A stretch of DNA of 64,000 nt from Hemileia vastatrix (GCA_030280995.1 JASXTE010000008.1:8685712-8749711); one strand, 5' to 3'. Shown: positions 21,323 to 34,659, counted from the stretch's first letter. Translations and numbers: made by a program. The notes: generated from the letters alone by a model not told the origin.

Positions 21323-24300
21323 ATGTCCAGTAGTTTGGCTAACAGCATGGATAACTTACATGTGGATAAGATTGAAGCGAATGGTGACACTAAATATGTA
21401 GGTTCTTCTAAATTAACTTACAAAAATTATACAGCTGACAAAAAACCTTCAGGAAGTGGAAATGGCAGGAGAAGTGGCAAAGCCCCCTCACTGAATACCT
21501 CTGAAAGAAGGAAAACCTCTAATAAATCAGGAAAATCAACTAAAAGGTATAGAAATAAAAAAGATACCTCTAACTCAACAAGTAAAAAACCTGTCCAGTC
21601 ACATCAAATAACTGAGAGCAGAAAGCATGAAGTACAAGGAAAAAGTAGACACACTCTGGCAGCAGATGCAGGAATTATTAACTCCCAAACAGGCTCAACC
21701 TCCTCATTTCCCAGCCTCCCAGCCTCAGCCTCAACCTCAGCCCAATCAAGTACCCAGCTCTTTCACGCAAAATCAAAGCACTCTGCAGGTGGAGCAGTAG
21801 AAATGGGATTACTTGATGAGCCATTACCAACAGAATGTTCAGAAACCAACAGCTCAACACCCTGCCCCATCCAGGACACCAACCTACCATCCATCTCCTC
21901 AGCCCCATCTTTATCAAGGAGGCAGAAGAAAGAAGGCACAGGGGAAGTTTCCTCTCTTGCCATGGTGAGTAATTTGTTTGATAAACATGTTGGTATGTAT
22001 AATAACAAATCCTCTTCAGGTAATATTGTGGATCCTGGTGAAAGAACAGTTAAAACCTTAAAAAGACAACTTCCTTTAATGAGTAGCCCCAATGATATAA
22101 TTAGCAAATTATCATTTAATGAAACTTAACATTTGACTTCTACTTCTTTAATTAATCCTTCTATTGCAATTAAGAATGATTCTGTTTCCCCTGAAGTCTA
22201 TACCTAAATTAAGAAAACTTCTGAAGAAACATTGAAAGATACCCTTGATTTTAATGTTGTGAAAGACAAACATTTAAGATATGTGTTAATACATGAGAGT
22301 GATAGATTAAATAATTTGCAATTGCATTATTAAGTAAGTTCTTCTGTTCAAGATAAAGCTTATTTTAAAATCGAAGAAACCTTTAATATTGTTCTTAGCC
22401 AGCAAAAACATATAAGGAGTGACCATAGATCTATCTCAAAAAAGAATATCAATCTGCATAAAACCTTGAGTGAATTGAAACCCCTTATTGAAGAAAATTA
22501 TTCATTAAAATGTGAAATTAAATCTCTACAAAATGAGTTTAAAAAGCTAAAAAATGATTTCCATGCACTAAGTGCCAAACACACAGTTTCTGAGGACAGA
22601 AATTTTTATCCCTTGCAAAAGTAAATGACCAGATGTCTGAAATTCCAAGGATAAGAAACTATGTTTCTGACCTGCAGGAAAAATTTTCAACCTTAACCAT
22701 AAATAATGATGGTATAAATGAGAATGCTGCCCATAAGCTGCATAAAAATAAAGGAAAAGAACCTGAACAGAGTTCCTCTTTTCTTCCTCATATTTCAGCC
22801 ATAAAAAAACTGACAATGATTCGGTAAAATATATTGCTACTAGCAAAAAATCTTGTGATGGTCATGTACCAGCTGTTTCTGTAAATAATGAAATTTCTGA
22901 ACACCTGGCTAAACTTCAAGAATTATTAATGATAAATAATTCAACCCAAAGGATGGACCATCCCAGTAGTCAGAAAAATTGGCCTAAATTGGACCAATAT
23001 CCTACCTTTGATGGTGATTCTTCATCTGATTGGCAACACTTTATCCAAAGAATTGATAATTTAAAGAGATCTTATAAAGTACCTGTTGAGTATAATTGTT
23101 TCTAAGCTAATTTCTTTATTTTCCAATTTAGCCTTGATGTGGTATGAATCCGTTCTATTAGATAACAACCATTATACATGGAATGATTGGAAATTCTTGA
23201 TTGAGAATCAGTTTGGTGGTTCAAAATTTAGGTTGGCTCAGCAAAGACTTTATGAGAATACTAGATATTTATCCTCCTCTTTTGAAAACCCCATTGTTTT
23301 TCTTATGAAAGTAACAAAAATCTTGAGAGCCATTGATCCAAAGATGGATTGTGATATTTGGAAAGATAAAATCTTGTATAAATTGCCAAATTCTCTTAGA
23401 GATTTAATTGTAGCTAGAACTGAGCATGTGAGGGAATATTCTTCTTTCATTAATATCTGTAATGAGGTACTGCTCAACCATAGATATGAACCAAAGAATT
23501 ACCTTGGAAAATCATATCATGATCAGAATAAATCCTCTACCAAGCCCCCAGAAAAATCTGGTAAACCCTCTGCCCCAGTTGCACCTAAAAAATATGCAGC
23601 AAATACTTGTTACAAATGTAAAAAATCATGGCAAAAGGTTCTTGTTTGTGACAAGAAAATTCATCTTGTTGAACAAAATGAAGACACTGATGAGGCTGAA
23701 ATTTATAACAATAATTCTTCTAGTGACTGTGAAAGTAATATCTCCTATGACAATGAATCTGTTAAAGATGTTTTAATGTTGGAACAGGATGTCCATTTTT
23801 TTGGTAATATATCTGAAGAATGTGTATTGGATTTATCTTCAGTGGAAATTGCTGAAATAATTAAAGATATTACTAACAATTCTATAGCCATATCTCCTTT
23901 GAAGGAACCTGTTATCATTAATGGTAAGAATGTTGATGTAGCTCTTGACTCTGGTGCTAGAGGAAGTTTAGTGCCTGAAAGACCTTTAGCTTCAGTGGAT
24001 AAGGATTATTTGAGTAAAATTTTACCTATGACTTCTGAAAAATGGAGAGGGTATGGCTCTACCTTGTGTCCTATTGGAAAATACAAAACCTCTGAATTCT
24101 TCAAATATAGTGGTGGTTTTGTCAGAGCTATTTTTGAATTTGTTGTCATGAAAAATGATAATTTAAGCAATTGGTTTATTATGTGTAATGATATTTTAAC
24201 CATGTTTGGTGTGAAATTAGACCCAGCAAATAATTGCTTAACCTTGGGATTGAATGGCAAAATAAAATTCAAAATTTCCTCCCCTAGAAAACCTTCTAGG

Positions 24301-24627
24301 CATCTTTTAAAGTCTTGTAACTCACTGATCCAGTGTAAAGGCAGACCAACAATTGAAATGGATGATTTATTAAATGAAATAAATACTGCTTCTTTTGGTA
24401 ATCAGTTAACTAGTGAAAAAAAGGATTCTATATATGCCTCAATTACCTCCTTCCCTATGGCTTTTGCTTATGGCTCTCATGTCTTAGGAAGTGTTCAGGA
24501 AGAAATAAAAATTAACTTTTCCTGTAACTTGAATGATATTCCTCCTAGTCTTAAAAAAAACCATATCCTGCTTCTCCAACAAAAAGAAAGGATATGGAAG
24601 ATAATATTTCCACATTATTTAAAATGA
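21323..24627 (+). pseudogene. Gag and protease of A2 (decayed)
   Basis: Starts MSSSLANSMDNLHVDKIEAN, like the A1 N-terminus, with the same Ser/Thr/Pro-rich region. The frame stops at 22,127-22,129, with more stops and shifts up to 23,085; then 23,086-24,627 carries the Gag core (YESVLLDNNHYTWNDW), a knuckle whose His is lost (CYKCKKSWQKVLVC) and protease DSGARGS. It ends by a frameshift in the A-run of SLKKK near 24,555. In A1 these parts form one frame, so this is a dead relative. Confidence 0.88.
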
Positions 24628-27600
24628 ATATCATTGAGAAAGTGGATGTCACCCACAAACATTGTGTCATCTCCCCAGTCTTGATTTCTAATGAAAAGCA
24701 TAAGGCTAGATTATGTGGAGAATACAGAGAATTACAAACTTATACTGTTGATGATATTTATTCTTTACCCAGAATTAATTCAATACATGCTACCTTGCAA
24801 GGCGCAAAATTTATTAGTTGTCTGGATGGTAATAAAGGGTATCATCAAGTTCCAGTTAAGAAAAATTCTCAAAAAAATTTGCTTATTGCTACTCATATGG
24901 GAATATATAAGTATGTTAGAATGCCATTTGGCCCTAAAAATTCACCTTCACTTTTCCAAAAAGTCATGGATAACACTTTCCATCAGCAAATAATTGAATG
25001 ATGGCTTATGGTGTATATTGATGATATCATTGTTTTTTCTAAAACTTTTGATGAACATATAGTTCACTTAAATAGAGTTTTTCATAAAATGGATGAAATC
25101 AACATGACCTTGTCCTTGAAAAAGTGTAAATTTGGTTTTCAATCTTTGAAAGTCCTTGGCCATGTTGTGTCAGGCCTACAAATTTGTGTAGAACTCAACA
25201 AAGTTGCTGCAATTCAAAATGTAAAGGTACCAACTTCTGTAAGAGAAATCCTAAGTTTTTTGGGTATGTGTGGCTATTAAAGACAATATATTAAAAAGTA
25301 TCAGGTCATAGCCTTGCCTATTACCAAACTAACTAGGAAAGATGTTTCATTCATCTGGAATATTGATTGTCAAAAAGCTTTTGATGCATTAAAATGTTGC
25401 TTAATGACAGCCCCTATCTTAGATCTCCTAAATATTGTGTCAACTCCCCAGTCTTGATTTCTTATGAAAAAGATAAAGCTAGATTATGTGGAGATTACAG
25501 AGCTTTAAATACTTATACTGTTGATGATATTTATCCTTTACCCAGAATTAATGCAATACATGCTACCTTACAAAGTGCAAAATTTATTAGTTGTCTGGAT
25601 GGTAATAAAGGTTATCATCAAGTTCCAGTTGAGAAAAATTCTCAAAAAAATTTGCTTATTGCTACTCATATGGGAATATATAAGTATGTTAGAATGCCAT
25701 TTGGCCCTAAAAATTCACCTTCACTTTTCCAAAAAGTCATGGATAACACTTTCCATCAGCAAATAATTGAATGATGGCTTATGGTGTATATTGATGATAT
25801 CATTGTTTTTTCTAAAACTTTTGATGAACATACAGTTCACTTAAATAGAGTTTTTCATAAAATGGATGAAATCAACATGACCTTGTCCTTGAAAAAGTGT
25901 AAATTTGGTTTTCAATCTTTGAAAGTCCTTGGCCATGTTGTGTCAGGCCTACAAATTTGTGTAGAACTCAACAAAGTTGCTGCAATTCAAAATGTAAAGG
26001 TACCAACTTCTGTAAGAGAAATCCTAAGTTTTTTGGGTATGTGTGGCTATTAAAGACAATATATTAAAAAATATCAGGTCATAGCCTTGCCTATTACCAA
26101 ACTAACTAGGAAAGATGTTTCATTCATCTGGAATATTGATTGTCAAAAAGCTTTTGATGCATTAAAATGTTGCTTAATGACAGCCCCTATCTTAGATCTT
26201 CCAGATTTTAAAAAACCATTTTTTCTGTATACAGATGCTAGCTTTGTTGGTCTGGGTGCTTCCCTTCACCAGAAACAAATTATTAATGATAAATCCTCAG
26301 AGGTTGTAATTTGTTATATTTTAAGAACCTTGAGAAATAGTGAATTGAAATATGGTGCAACTCAAATAGAGTGTTTAGAAGTTGTTTGGGATCTTGAGAA
26401 TCTCCATTTCTACCTGGATGACCAAAAGTTTGAATTGGTAACTGACTGTAGTGCCGTGAAGTCCCTCTTAAACCTAAAAACACCTAATAGACATATGTTT
26501 AGGTGGCAACTTGCTGTTCAAGAGTACAGAGGAAGAATGACAATTATCCATATGGCTGGAAATGTTCACTCCAATGTTGATATGATTTCCAGATTACCTC
26601 TGCCAAATAATGACTCCAAACCTGCTTATGTACCTGAAGATAAAACTGTTCATATCCATGGTATTGTATTTATTGTTGATATGGAAGAAGAGTTATTACA
26701 ATTAATTCTGGATTCATATGATAAAGATTCTGATTTAAATAAATTAGTTACTATCTTAAATGATCCTAAGAATGCTTTAATTCAAGCATTGATTAAAACT
26801 GTTCCTGCAAAGTATCAAAATGCTTTGATTAAAGGAAAGTTTTCTATTGAAGATGGTTATATATATTTTAGAGGGAAGCTTACTAATGTAATTATAATTC
26901 CTCCTTCTATAAAAGAAACTATTCTTGAACTTTGTCATAATGACATATTAGCTGGTCATTTTGATCTTGAAAAGATATTAATCAGAATGAAAAACACTGC
27001 TTGGTGGGTTAATATGTCTGAAGATACAAAATTATATGTTGAATCTTGTGATTCCTGCCAGAAATCTAGAAGGTTGACTAGTAAAAGAGCAAGGTTATTA
27101 CAACATATTGAAGCACCTGATTCTCCGTGGCAAATCATTAACATGGATTTTTTCACTGGTCTTCCTGTAGCAGGTAAAGACAGTTATAACTCTTGTTGGG
27201 TAATAGTTGATAGATTCACAAAAATGTGCAAATTTAATCCCACCCACAAAGATGTATCCACAGAGGAATTAGCTTTCTTATGGTGGACTTACATGTTCCA
27301 TATTATTGGTTTTCCAAAAGCTATTATCTCTGATAGAGATCCAAAATTTACTTCTGAGTTTTAGACCTCTTTAATGGATATTTGTGGCTGTGAGTAAAAG
27401 TTGTCTACAGCTCACCATCCTCAGACTGATGGTCTAGCTGAAAGAATGATTCAAACTCTGGAAGATATGATTAAAAGGTATTGTGCCTTTGGATTAGAAT
27501 ATAAAGACAATGACAGATTTACTCATGGCTGGGTCACTTTATTGCCTGGTCTTGAATTCGCATATAATAGCACTGTTCATTTTGTCACTGAGAAAAAGCC

Positions 27601-28231
27601 TTTTGAGCTTTGGTTAGGTTATGTCCCAAACACTCCTGCTCAAATTCTCAATAATAAATTACCTAAGTTGGAACTACACCCTGGTGTAAACTCTTTTATG
27701 CAAATGCAACAGCTATGCAGAAAATATGCTCAAAGCTGTATTGATAAAGCATTTGAATATGAAAAGAAGAGATGGGATAAATCCCATAAAGAATGCACAT
27801 TTAACATGGGTGATGAAGTGTTGATTTCTACTGTCCATTTCAATCTACAAGGTAACAACAAATTAAAAGATCCTTTTGTAGGACTATTTTTTGTTAAAAG
27901 AATGGTTGGAGATAATGCAGTAGAAGTTGTATTGTGTTCTCCATATGATAGGGAAAATCCTGTTTTTCCCATTTCTTCTCTTAAACCCTATACTTCCAAC
28001 AGTGACTTGTTTCCCAAAAGAAGGGGAAGAACTAAGAAAAACCCTCAGGAAGTCACAGAAACTACATAAATTGATAAAATTCTCAATGATAGAATGATCA
28101 CTTCTGAAAGAGGTACTGAATATTTATTGAGATATAAGAACAAATCATCTGAACATGATGCATGGATATCTGGAAAGGAAATTTCAAATCTTGCTACTCT
28201 GTTTAAGAAGTACAAAAATAAAAAATCTTAA
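24594..28231 (+). pseudogene. Reverse transcriptase to chromodomain of A2 (decayed, with a 773-bp duplication)
   Basis: Segments 24,594-25,001, 25,008-25,280, 25,394-26,053, 26,087-27,364, 27,401-28,069 and then 28,070-28,231. Seen: KARLCGEY, YIDDIIVFSK (twice), YTDASFVGLGASL, CDSCQKSR, SDRDPKFTSEF, HHPQTDGLAERM and, after an in-frame TAA at 28,067-28,069, the chromodomain end. Stops at 24,999, 25,278, 25,772, 26,051, 27,362 and about 27,395 inactivate it. The two reverse-transcriptase copies come from a tandem duplication described separately. Confidence 0.88.
24654..26199 (+). repeat. 773-bp direct tandem duplication in the A2 reverse transcriptase
   Basis: 24,654-25,426 and 25,427-26,199 are near-identical copies; matching landmarks (ATTGTGTC, the ATGATGGCTT stop context, AGATCT) are all 773 bases apart. 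The unit covers the reverse-transcriptase palm including YIDD and the start of the thumb. Both copies have the same TGA and the same TAA, so those stops were present before duplication or were homogenised after it. Confidence 0.92.
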
Positions 28232-28264
28232 CATTTTTTTTATTGTTTTTTTAGAGTGAGGGAG

Positions 28265-29558
28265 TGTCAGCCAGGCTATACCAGGAGCCCAGTAAATTTT
28301 ATGAAAATTTACTGTAGCTAAAAGAGGGCGTAAAAATTTGCTTATTATGTATATAAATTAATCTTATATTGAATAATGAAATGATATAATTTTTTTATTA
28401 AATATATATAAATATTATTATAATTTTATTATTATATAAATTATTAATACATTTAAATTAAGCATGATATATATTCTATAAATTATGGCACATTTTTTTA
28501 TTTATTTAATATATAAAAATTTATAATCAATTAATTATAAACATATATTATAACTATAAGTGTAAAATTGACTTATAATGTAGTTAAATTAATTAATTAA
28601 ATCTATATATTAGATAAAACTTTTTCATACATTGTTAAACAATAATATTGGGCGCTTTTTTGACCCTTAATTGTGTCAGTAAAATTGGTAAATAAATTAT
28701 AACACTTATTTAATAATATAGTATTAAAATTCTCACTTTAAATTAGAAATATCATTAAATTAGTTATATGTTTCATTTAAACTAATATTTGAATTAATTA
28801 CATAGTTAAAAAAATTAATTGAAATTGCTTTATACTTGATTGGATTGATTACATGGATTTTGGCATGAAAATAATTCTAATTTGTTTTAATTAAACCCTT
28901 TACATCCTAATGTAATATCTGTTTTGGATTCTTTTTCTCACAGTTCTTATGTTTAAGGCTTACTTAGTTACTCACTATTTTAATTAACTGGTTTGGGAAA
29001 TTTTGGTGGGAAAACTAGTTACTTATTCATGAGTTTAGTTAATTGTTTCATGTTTTTCTCTTAATATCTATGTTTCAGTTCTATTCTTTTATATTCTTGT
29101 TTTAGCCTATCACTATTTTGTATATACTGATTTGTGGCGCTTCAGAGGTCCCCTGGTCTATAAAAGGGCCTTGGGTAATCCCCTTTAGTGCATCACTGAT
29201 TATACACACAACTTGAATCTATTTTTTTAATATAACACATCGATTATTATTTTTTATTAGCATCACAATTCTAATTTAAATATTATATAGATAACTACAG
29301 GTTGCTTTAAGTCTAATAATAATATTAGTGTTTTCTGAGCATTAAAAATAACTCTTACTTACATAAAAGTATTATAATTTAATAACCTTCACTACTGTAT
29401 CAAGTCCAAAGAAATCTTGTCATCTCTCTCTCTCAGAATAATTATTTTTTATTATTATTTTATTTCTTTATCTTTTACAACCTTTCCCCTATCTTTCCTC
29501 CTCCTCTTCTCTGTTTTTTTTCTCCCTTCCTCTCCTTCTTCTAGATGACCGTCCAATA
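28265..29558 (+). repeat. 3' LTR of A2 (family A)
   Basis: 1,294 bp, starts TGTCAGCCAGGCTATACC after the purine stretch GAGTGAGGGAG and ends GTCCAATA before CAAAT. TATA box TATAAAAG at 29,159-29,166. Paired with 19,334-20,627. Confidence 0.9.
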
Positions 29559-30606
29559 CAAATCATCAAAAACTCTCTGTAACTCAATCCTCAATGCTTG
29601 ATAATCCTGTTCAGTTAACAAACTATTATATTTCTGAGTCAATTACATGTTCTTCATTATATGATTTTGTTTAGCAATAATATCCCTCAAATATTCATCA
29701 TTAATGTTAGCTACATCTGGAGTATTTCTCAATAGGGAAACAGAATAACTTTCCAGATTCTCATAAAACTCAGGTTAAAGTGTCTCATCTATAATAGCCA
29801 TATCATGATTTATCATTGAAGTAGCAATTAAAACCAAAGATTAGATAAATTAGAATACTGAGCAATTTTTCTACTACTCTCAGCCTCTACTGGCCTCACA
29901 GTCTCATCTCCTCTTCCAGAATTACCTGAAGGAACTAAGTCAGCAACAAGAAATGGTACTTGAGACTCAATAGAGGGGCTTACCATGGCTTGGGAAAGAT
30001 TAGGATATGATTGTTTTATCTCTTTCTTCCTCCTTGATAGGGGTGAGGAGGCGTGGGGGGGCTGAACTGATTGGTTCTTGAAGGACCTGCCTGAGGTACT
30101 TGTTGCTGTTGTTTTTGGGACAGATAATCCAACTGGGTGTTCAGAAAATCCCAATACCACTTTGAGACTTCCACCTTTTCTTGTTTCTGGGAGTCTAATT
30201 GTGGAAGGGCTCTTGGGGGAGGAGGAGGTTTCCTCTTCTCTTGAAGGAAGGACTCTATTTTTCTTACCTTGTCTTCCAGAGAGTCTTTTTTTAACCTCAG
30301 CTTGTGGTTTTCTGACCTCAACTCCTTGATGTGTGTGGAGAGATTTTTGACTTGCTGATTCTAGGGCATTTTTTTATTTTGAAGCCTTTTGGAAGCTCTT
30401 CTGGGGGGTTGATAGAAGGCTTTTGATCTTGAGCAGTTGTCTCCAATAATATCTCCATCTCCTGTATTTCTACATCCTGATTGGTCCAGTAATTGATTCA
30501 TTTGAGCCAGTTTTGTAGTCAAAGGAGAACTTACAGAAGAATATTCATCATAATCAAATAAATCCAGTTCCTCATCACGGCAAGAAGAAGCACCTTGATC
30601 AGTCAT
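29559..30606 (-). pseudogene. Gag N-terminal remnant of element D
   Basis: Resumes D's gag beyond A2. Minus-strand pieces at 30,361-30,606 (starting MTDQGASSCRDEELDLFDYD and ending RRASKRLQNKK, a motif shared with the A1 Gag N-terminus), 30,016-30,321 (charged, coiled-coil-like, then Pro/Gln-rich) and 29,828-30,160. Frames are broken. The Met at 30,606 is preceded by a candidate splice acceptor (GAGTTCAG), as in A1 and A2. Confidence 0.75.
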
Positions 30607-31108
30607 AGTTGTAATTAACCTGAACTCAGAGAAAAAAATATTAAAATTTAATCAGTAATTATTTTTAATTTATTTAAATAAAAATAGTAAAAGAAAAATT
30701 TTAGTATATAAGTAATTATCATGATTTTGTAATCAACTGGATTAATTAAAATAGAGGGTGTCAGTTCTGGCGAATCTGCACTTAACTTAAAAGCGGATTA
30801 CAAACCAAATCAGCACTTAAATTTTGCAAAAAAGTCACTTATTTCAAAAATGGGTGTCAGTTATGACCTCAAATCAGCACTTTTTTCCCGTTTTTTTTCA
30901 AAACCACATGTTGGCCACAAAACATCCCTTCCTTTCTTACCCCATCCCTGTTACATGTGACACACTGACCTTCCTCGCTACCTACCCATCAATTCTCGGC
31001 ACACACCCCTTCCTGACATTTTTAACATTTTGACCAGGCATGTTTACATTCTTTTTTACTTATTTCTTCTACCTCTTAATCTTTTTTTTGTTATGTGCCA
31101 GTTTCATA

Positions 31109-32423
31109 ATGCCTCCCAGACATTCCAAATCTCAAAAGGTAACTCAAAAATCTGCTTTGTCACAAAAGTCTCCTCGTAAAGCAAGCCCTACACCTGAAAA
31201 ATCAAAGTCAGGTTCAGGTAAGCTTAAAAAGGATGATTGTCTTATCATTTTCAACTTTCTTAAAATAAAATCAAATTTTGAAGCATGTTTTGGATGTGAA
31301 AAGTCCACTCGTATTGGACATCCACCTTCTTCAAAGGTTAATGGCTACTTATTGATGGCCAATAAAGTAAGGAAGAAAACAAGGGGGAGAATCAATATCA
31401 ATCCTAAACAAATGAAGGAGAGATTTAAGAGTTACCAATCAAAATTTAAAAAGGCTCATCATGCTGCAAATGAAACTGACTTTTGTATTGAAGATGATGA
31501 TTTGGAGATTGGAATTACTACTGTTTCTGAAAAGCTCAATGTCATGTGTCCTTTCTATGAGGAAATGGATAATCTTTTTGGCTCCCAGGTTGATGTAAAC
31601 CATTGGTTTCTACACGATACTACTAAGCATATACCCTCTGGATCTCAACCATCAATTAATCCTCCTGAAATACCTGTACATCAACAGAATCAATCCCCTC
31701 CACCTTCTAACCATAGTTCAGCTGAAGATGATCCCAACTATCAAGCAGAACAATTATATCGCAGCAGATCTGAATCCTCAGAGGCCCAAAATTTAAATGT
31801 ATGTTTGCTTTTTGTTTTTTATTCAATTCTTCTCTGAATTTCTCTTTCATTCTAGTCTCCTCCTACTCAAACTTAATCTCCATTAAATTATCTCAATTTT
31901 GGAAATGAGAATCCCACTTTAAAAGCTGCTTTAGATGAACTTCCTGAAGCCTCTTGTTCAAACTCCAAACTAAAGCGTTGAGCCTCAACTTCAATGAACT
32001 TGAGCCATCTATTAAAATGTGGTAATACTTTAACAAGCTCAGTTGTCTCCCTTGAGGATTATTTTGAAAAAAAAGATATAAGTAAGATTTGTTTACTATA
32101 TATCTTAATCATTATCTCATTTATTTATTTATTTCAATTTAATTTTCTCAGCAAAATCAACTATTGTGAAAAATGCCCTTGACTTTGAGAAGATAAAGTT
32201 TGATCATATGCTAAGGAAAGATCAGCAAGCCTTAGATTTGGAAGAAAAAAAATTTGAGGCAGAGCAGATGGAAAGGGTAAATGACCGTCAATTTCAAAGA
32301 GAAATGGCTACTTGTGAATTGGAATAACAACAGAGTTTTTTAAAAAAAGATTTCATTATGGAATGTGTAAAAAATGGCCAATCTTATGAGGACATTAAAA
32401 AATTACTTGACCTTTTCAATTGA
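31109..32423 (+). pseudogene. Accessory ORF of the Harbinger element (SANT/Myb-like DNA-binding candidate, three exons)
   Basis: Starts MPPRHSKSQK; exons about 31,109-31,798, 31,856-32,081 and 32,152-32,423, with GTATGT...TTCTAG and GTAAGA...TCTCAG introns. Basic Ser/Pro-rich N-terminus; a globular part (about residues 45-170) with ININPKQMKERFKSYQSKFK and LNVMCPFYEEMDNLFG, like the trihelix-type domain of fungal Harbinger partners; then an acidic linker and a charged helical end FEKIKFDHMLRKDQQALDLE. Second proteins of PIF/Harbinger elements usually bind the ends and carry the transposase to the nucleus; that role is inferred. In-frame stops at 31,874, 31,979 and 32,325 kill it, while the C-terminal motif NGQSYEDIKKLL is conserved in the copy at 60,420. 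I recognise this family from rust proteins from memory, without a search. Confidence 0.65.
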
Positions 32424-32715
32424 TAAATTGTTTTTCTAGTTAATTTAATTTTGTTTGATTTCTTTTTGGTAATATTTTCTTATATTCTGACTTATAAAAG
32501 GTCTTGAATATAGTATGTTATTTTTGACAAATTTTTGAAAATATCATACAATTTTTCTATCTTTACATTCAAGTCAATAAGTTTGCCTATACTTTTATTT
32601 TGAGGAACATTTGAAATTATAATAAAAATTTTCTATCTTTACTTTCAAGTCAATAAGTTTGCTTATCTAAATTCTTCTAAGTCAATAAAATTCAATATCT
32701 CTTTTGAAAATTTGG

Positions 32716-32960
32716 CAATACCCTCCCCTGCATTTTATTGAAAGAAGGGGTGGGTACCACCAAATTTTTCTAAGTCATCAATTTCACATGTCAGATTTAA
32801 AAAATTAACAATACCCTCCCCTGAATTTTATTGAAACAAGGGGTGGGTACCACCAAATTTTTCTAAGTCATCAATTTCACATGTCAGATTTAAAAAATTG
32901 GCAATACCCTCCCCTGCATTTTATTGAAGTAAAGCGTGAAAGTCATCAAAATTTAATCTA
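32716..32960. repeat. 93-bp tandem repeat, about 2.6 units, inside the Harbinger element
   Basis: Units start CAATACCCTCCCCTG at 32,716, 32,809 and 32,902. Each contains ACCCTCCCC and, about 20 bases on, GGGGTGGGT, an imperfect hairpin. It lies between the convergent accessory ORF and oxygenase genes, and a shorter version is kept at 60,745-60,890 in the second Harbinger copy, so it belongs to the element. Confidence 0.85.
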
Positions 32961-33236
32961 ATTACATAAATTAATTAATATATATATAAGATATTTCAAA
33001 TTTACTACTTTTAAAGTAATGACAATTCCTCATGCCAAAATGCAGATCAAGTCTAGAAACTAGGTTTGGGATTTTCCACAGGTATAGGATAGAGGAATCC
33101 CATGAAACAAATTAATGTTATCATAATTACCTTTTATACAACACAAGGTCGTTGGCCCATTACTATAATTTCATAAATTGAAATATCATATTTATTTATT
33201 AAAAATTTATGGAAGAATATTAAATATTTGGTGACT

Positions 33237-34259
33237 CTACAAATCCCCATACTTTTTAGATATACCTAAAGAATTTTTAAATTTATTACCTTTTTCTTCT
33301 TTTTTTAACTTGTTTATTTGTTGGATTAACTTTTGACTGATCTGGAAAGAGCAACCAAAATGTGTGAAGTCTTGACAAGATTCCAAACCTGGAGGAGGCT
33401 TTGTGGTTTGGTGATTATCGTAAGAAGAATTCAAAACTGTTTTGATGATTCCATTTCCTAATCCAAAATTGATTATACATCTATTATCCGGGAAATATAA
33501 TCCATGTCCTTTGATTTTTGCAGGTGACGGAATAGGTTGTCCAGTGATAGGAATAATATATGTAAAAATTCCATAAGTGAGGTAATTAGCATCATTTGAG
33601 TCAGTGTAAATTAGGTTATGAAATCCAGAATGAGTGATTTTAACATTTGAAAACATTAGATATTCACTGCTAATATCTTCCCATTCAGAGTCGCACCAAT
33701 TTGGTATTCCAAGTCTTGTAGCAACTTCATGATTTGTTTCAAAAGCTTTATTACAGAGTTTTTTAAGTCTAAGAGCAAGAAATGAATTAAATGAAGGTAA
33801 AGTATTCCATTTTCGAAAATCATTATCTAATTCAGCTTTAGATAAAGATATGAGTAAAGAATATATGCCTATTTGAATTAAATTCAGTAAAATGATATTA
33901 AAAAATCCAGAAAAATTTTTAAACATACCAAGAGAAAAACCTTTATCAAATCCTGGTCTCCATCCAATACCAATCATGATTCCACCCAACAAATTCTTAT
34001 TCCTTAAAGGTAAGCAAACCTAAGCCATTTGATAGAGTGTTATGATGAGATTGCAGAGTTGATCAAATGATTCATCTTTTAAACCATTAAAAGAATGGTT
34101 TTTGTAAATAAATTGAGTTTTGAAAGTATTATTAATAACAGCTTTAACTTCATCACTTCCAGTTTCAGTTAAATAATGTATATTTTCAGGTAAGGTTTTC
34201 GGATATTGTTTTTTTTTCAACTTTAGTTTTAAAGTACTTGATTTTTGAAATATGGCCAA
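33237..34259 (-). pseudogene. Tet/JBP-like 2OG-Fe(II) oxygenase carried by the Harbinger element
   Basis: One minus-strand frame of about 340 codons broken by a single in-frame TAG at 34,020-34,022 (pieces 34,020-34,259 and 33,237-33,992). Seen: LLGGIMIGIGWRPGFDKG, a helical stretch, FHNLIYTDSNDANYLTYGIF, GHGLYFPDNRCIINFGLGNG, NHQTT and FTHFGCSFQIS. This order matches what I know of the fungal Tet-like 2OG-Fe(II) oxygenase family (iron-dependent dioxygenases related to TET/JBP DNA-base oxidases), with NHQTT giving the distal iron His. At the proximal HxD site the sequence reads YTD (codon TAC, one base from CAC), so iron binding may be lost. Substrate is unknown; oxidation of modified DNA bases is an inference from the family. 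Assignment is from motif memory only. Its tail also exists at 61,190-61,310. Confidence 0.6.
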
Positions 34260-34659
34260 ATATTTGATCTAAGTGAATTTTTTTTTTAAATTTCATTTAT
34301 TTCGATACTTTTCATTTTTTGTCAATGTTTTAGATGATGATTGAAAAGAAGTTGAATTTGAAGTTGATAATTAAGTTAAAGAAGATGAGAGTGAGGTAAG
34401 TGGTGAATCTGAAGTTAAAGACATGTATTTTTCTACTTAAAAATTTGTTACTTTTCAAGCACCTAAAATTATACATTAAAAAAAACTCACTTAATTTAAA
34501 TTATGAAAATAAAAATCCTCAAAAGACTAATAAGAATTTTTTTTATTTCACTTGAACTTGATGAATATTTTTCTCTAAAATTAAAAAAACCAAAATAAAA
34601 ATCAAAAAAAAGTCAAAAAACTGGAAATTTTTTTCAATTTTTTTATCACTTCCCCATTC

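Larger units (their letters stand above)
19334..29558 (+). mobile_element. Complete but decayed Ty3/Gypsy element A2
   Basis: Two LTRs of equal length (1,294 bp each), leader, gag-pol and chromodomain, flanked by the 5-bp target duplication CAAAT (19,329-19,333 and 29,559-29,563). It is inserted in element D's gag. The first 210 bp of the two LTRs show about eight differences by eye, so it is not recent, in line with many stops in its coding region. Same family as A1. Confidence 0.92.
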
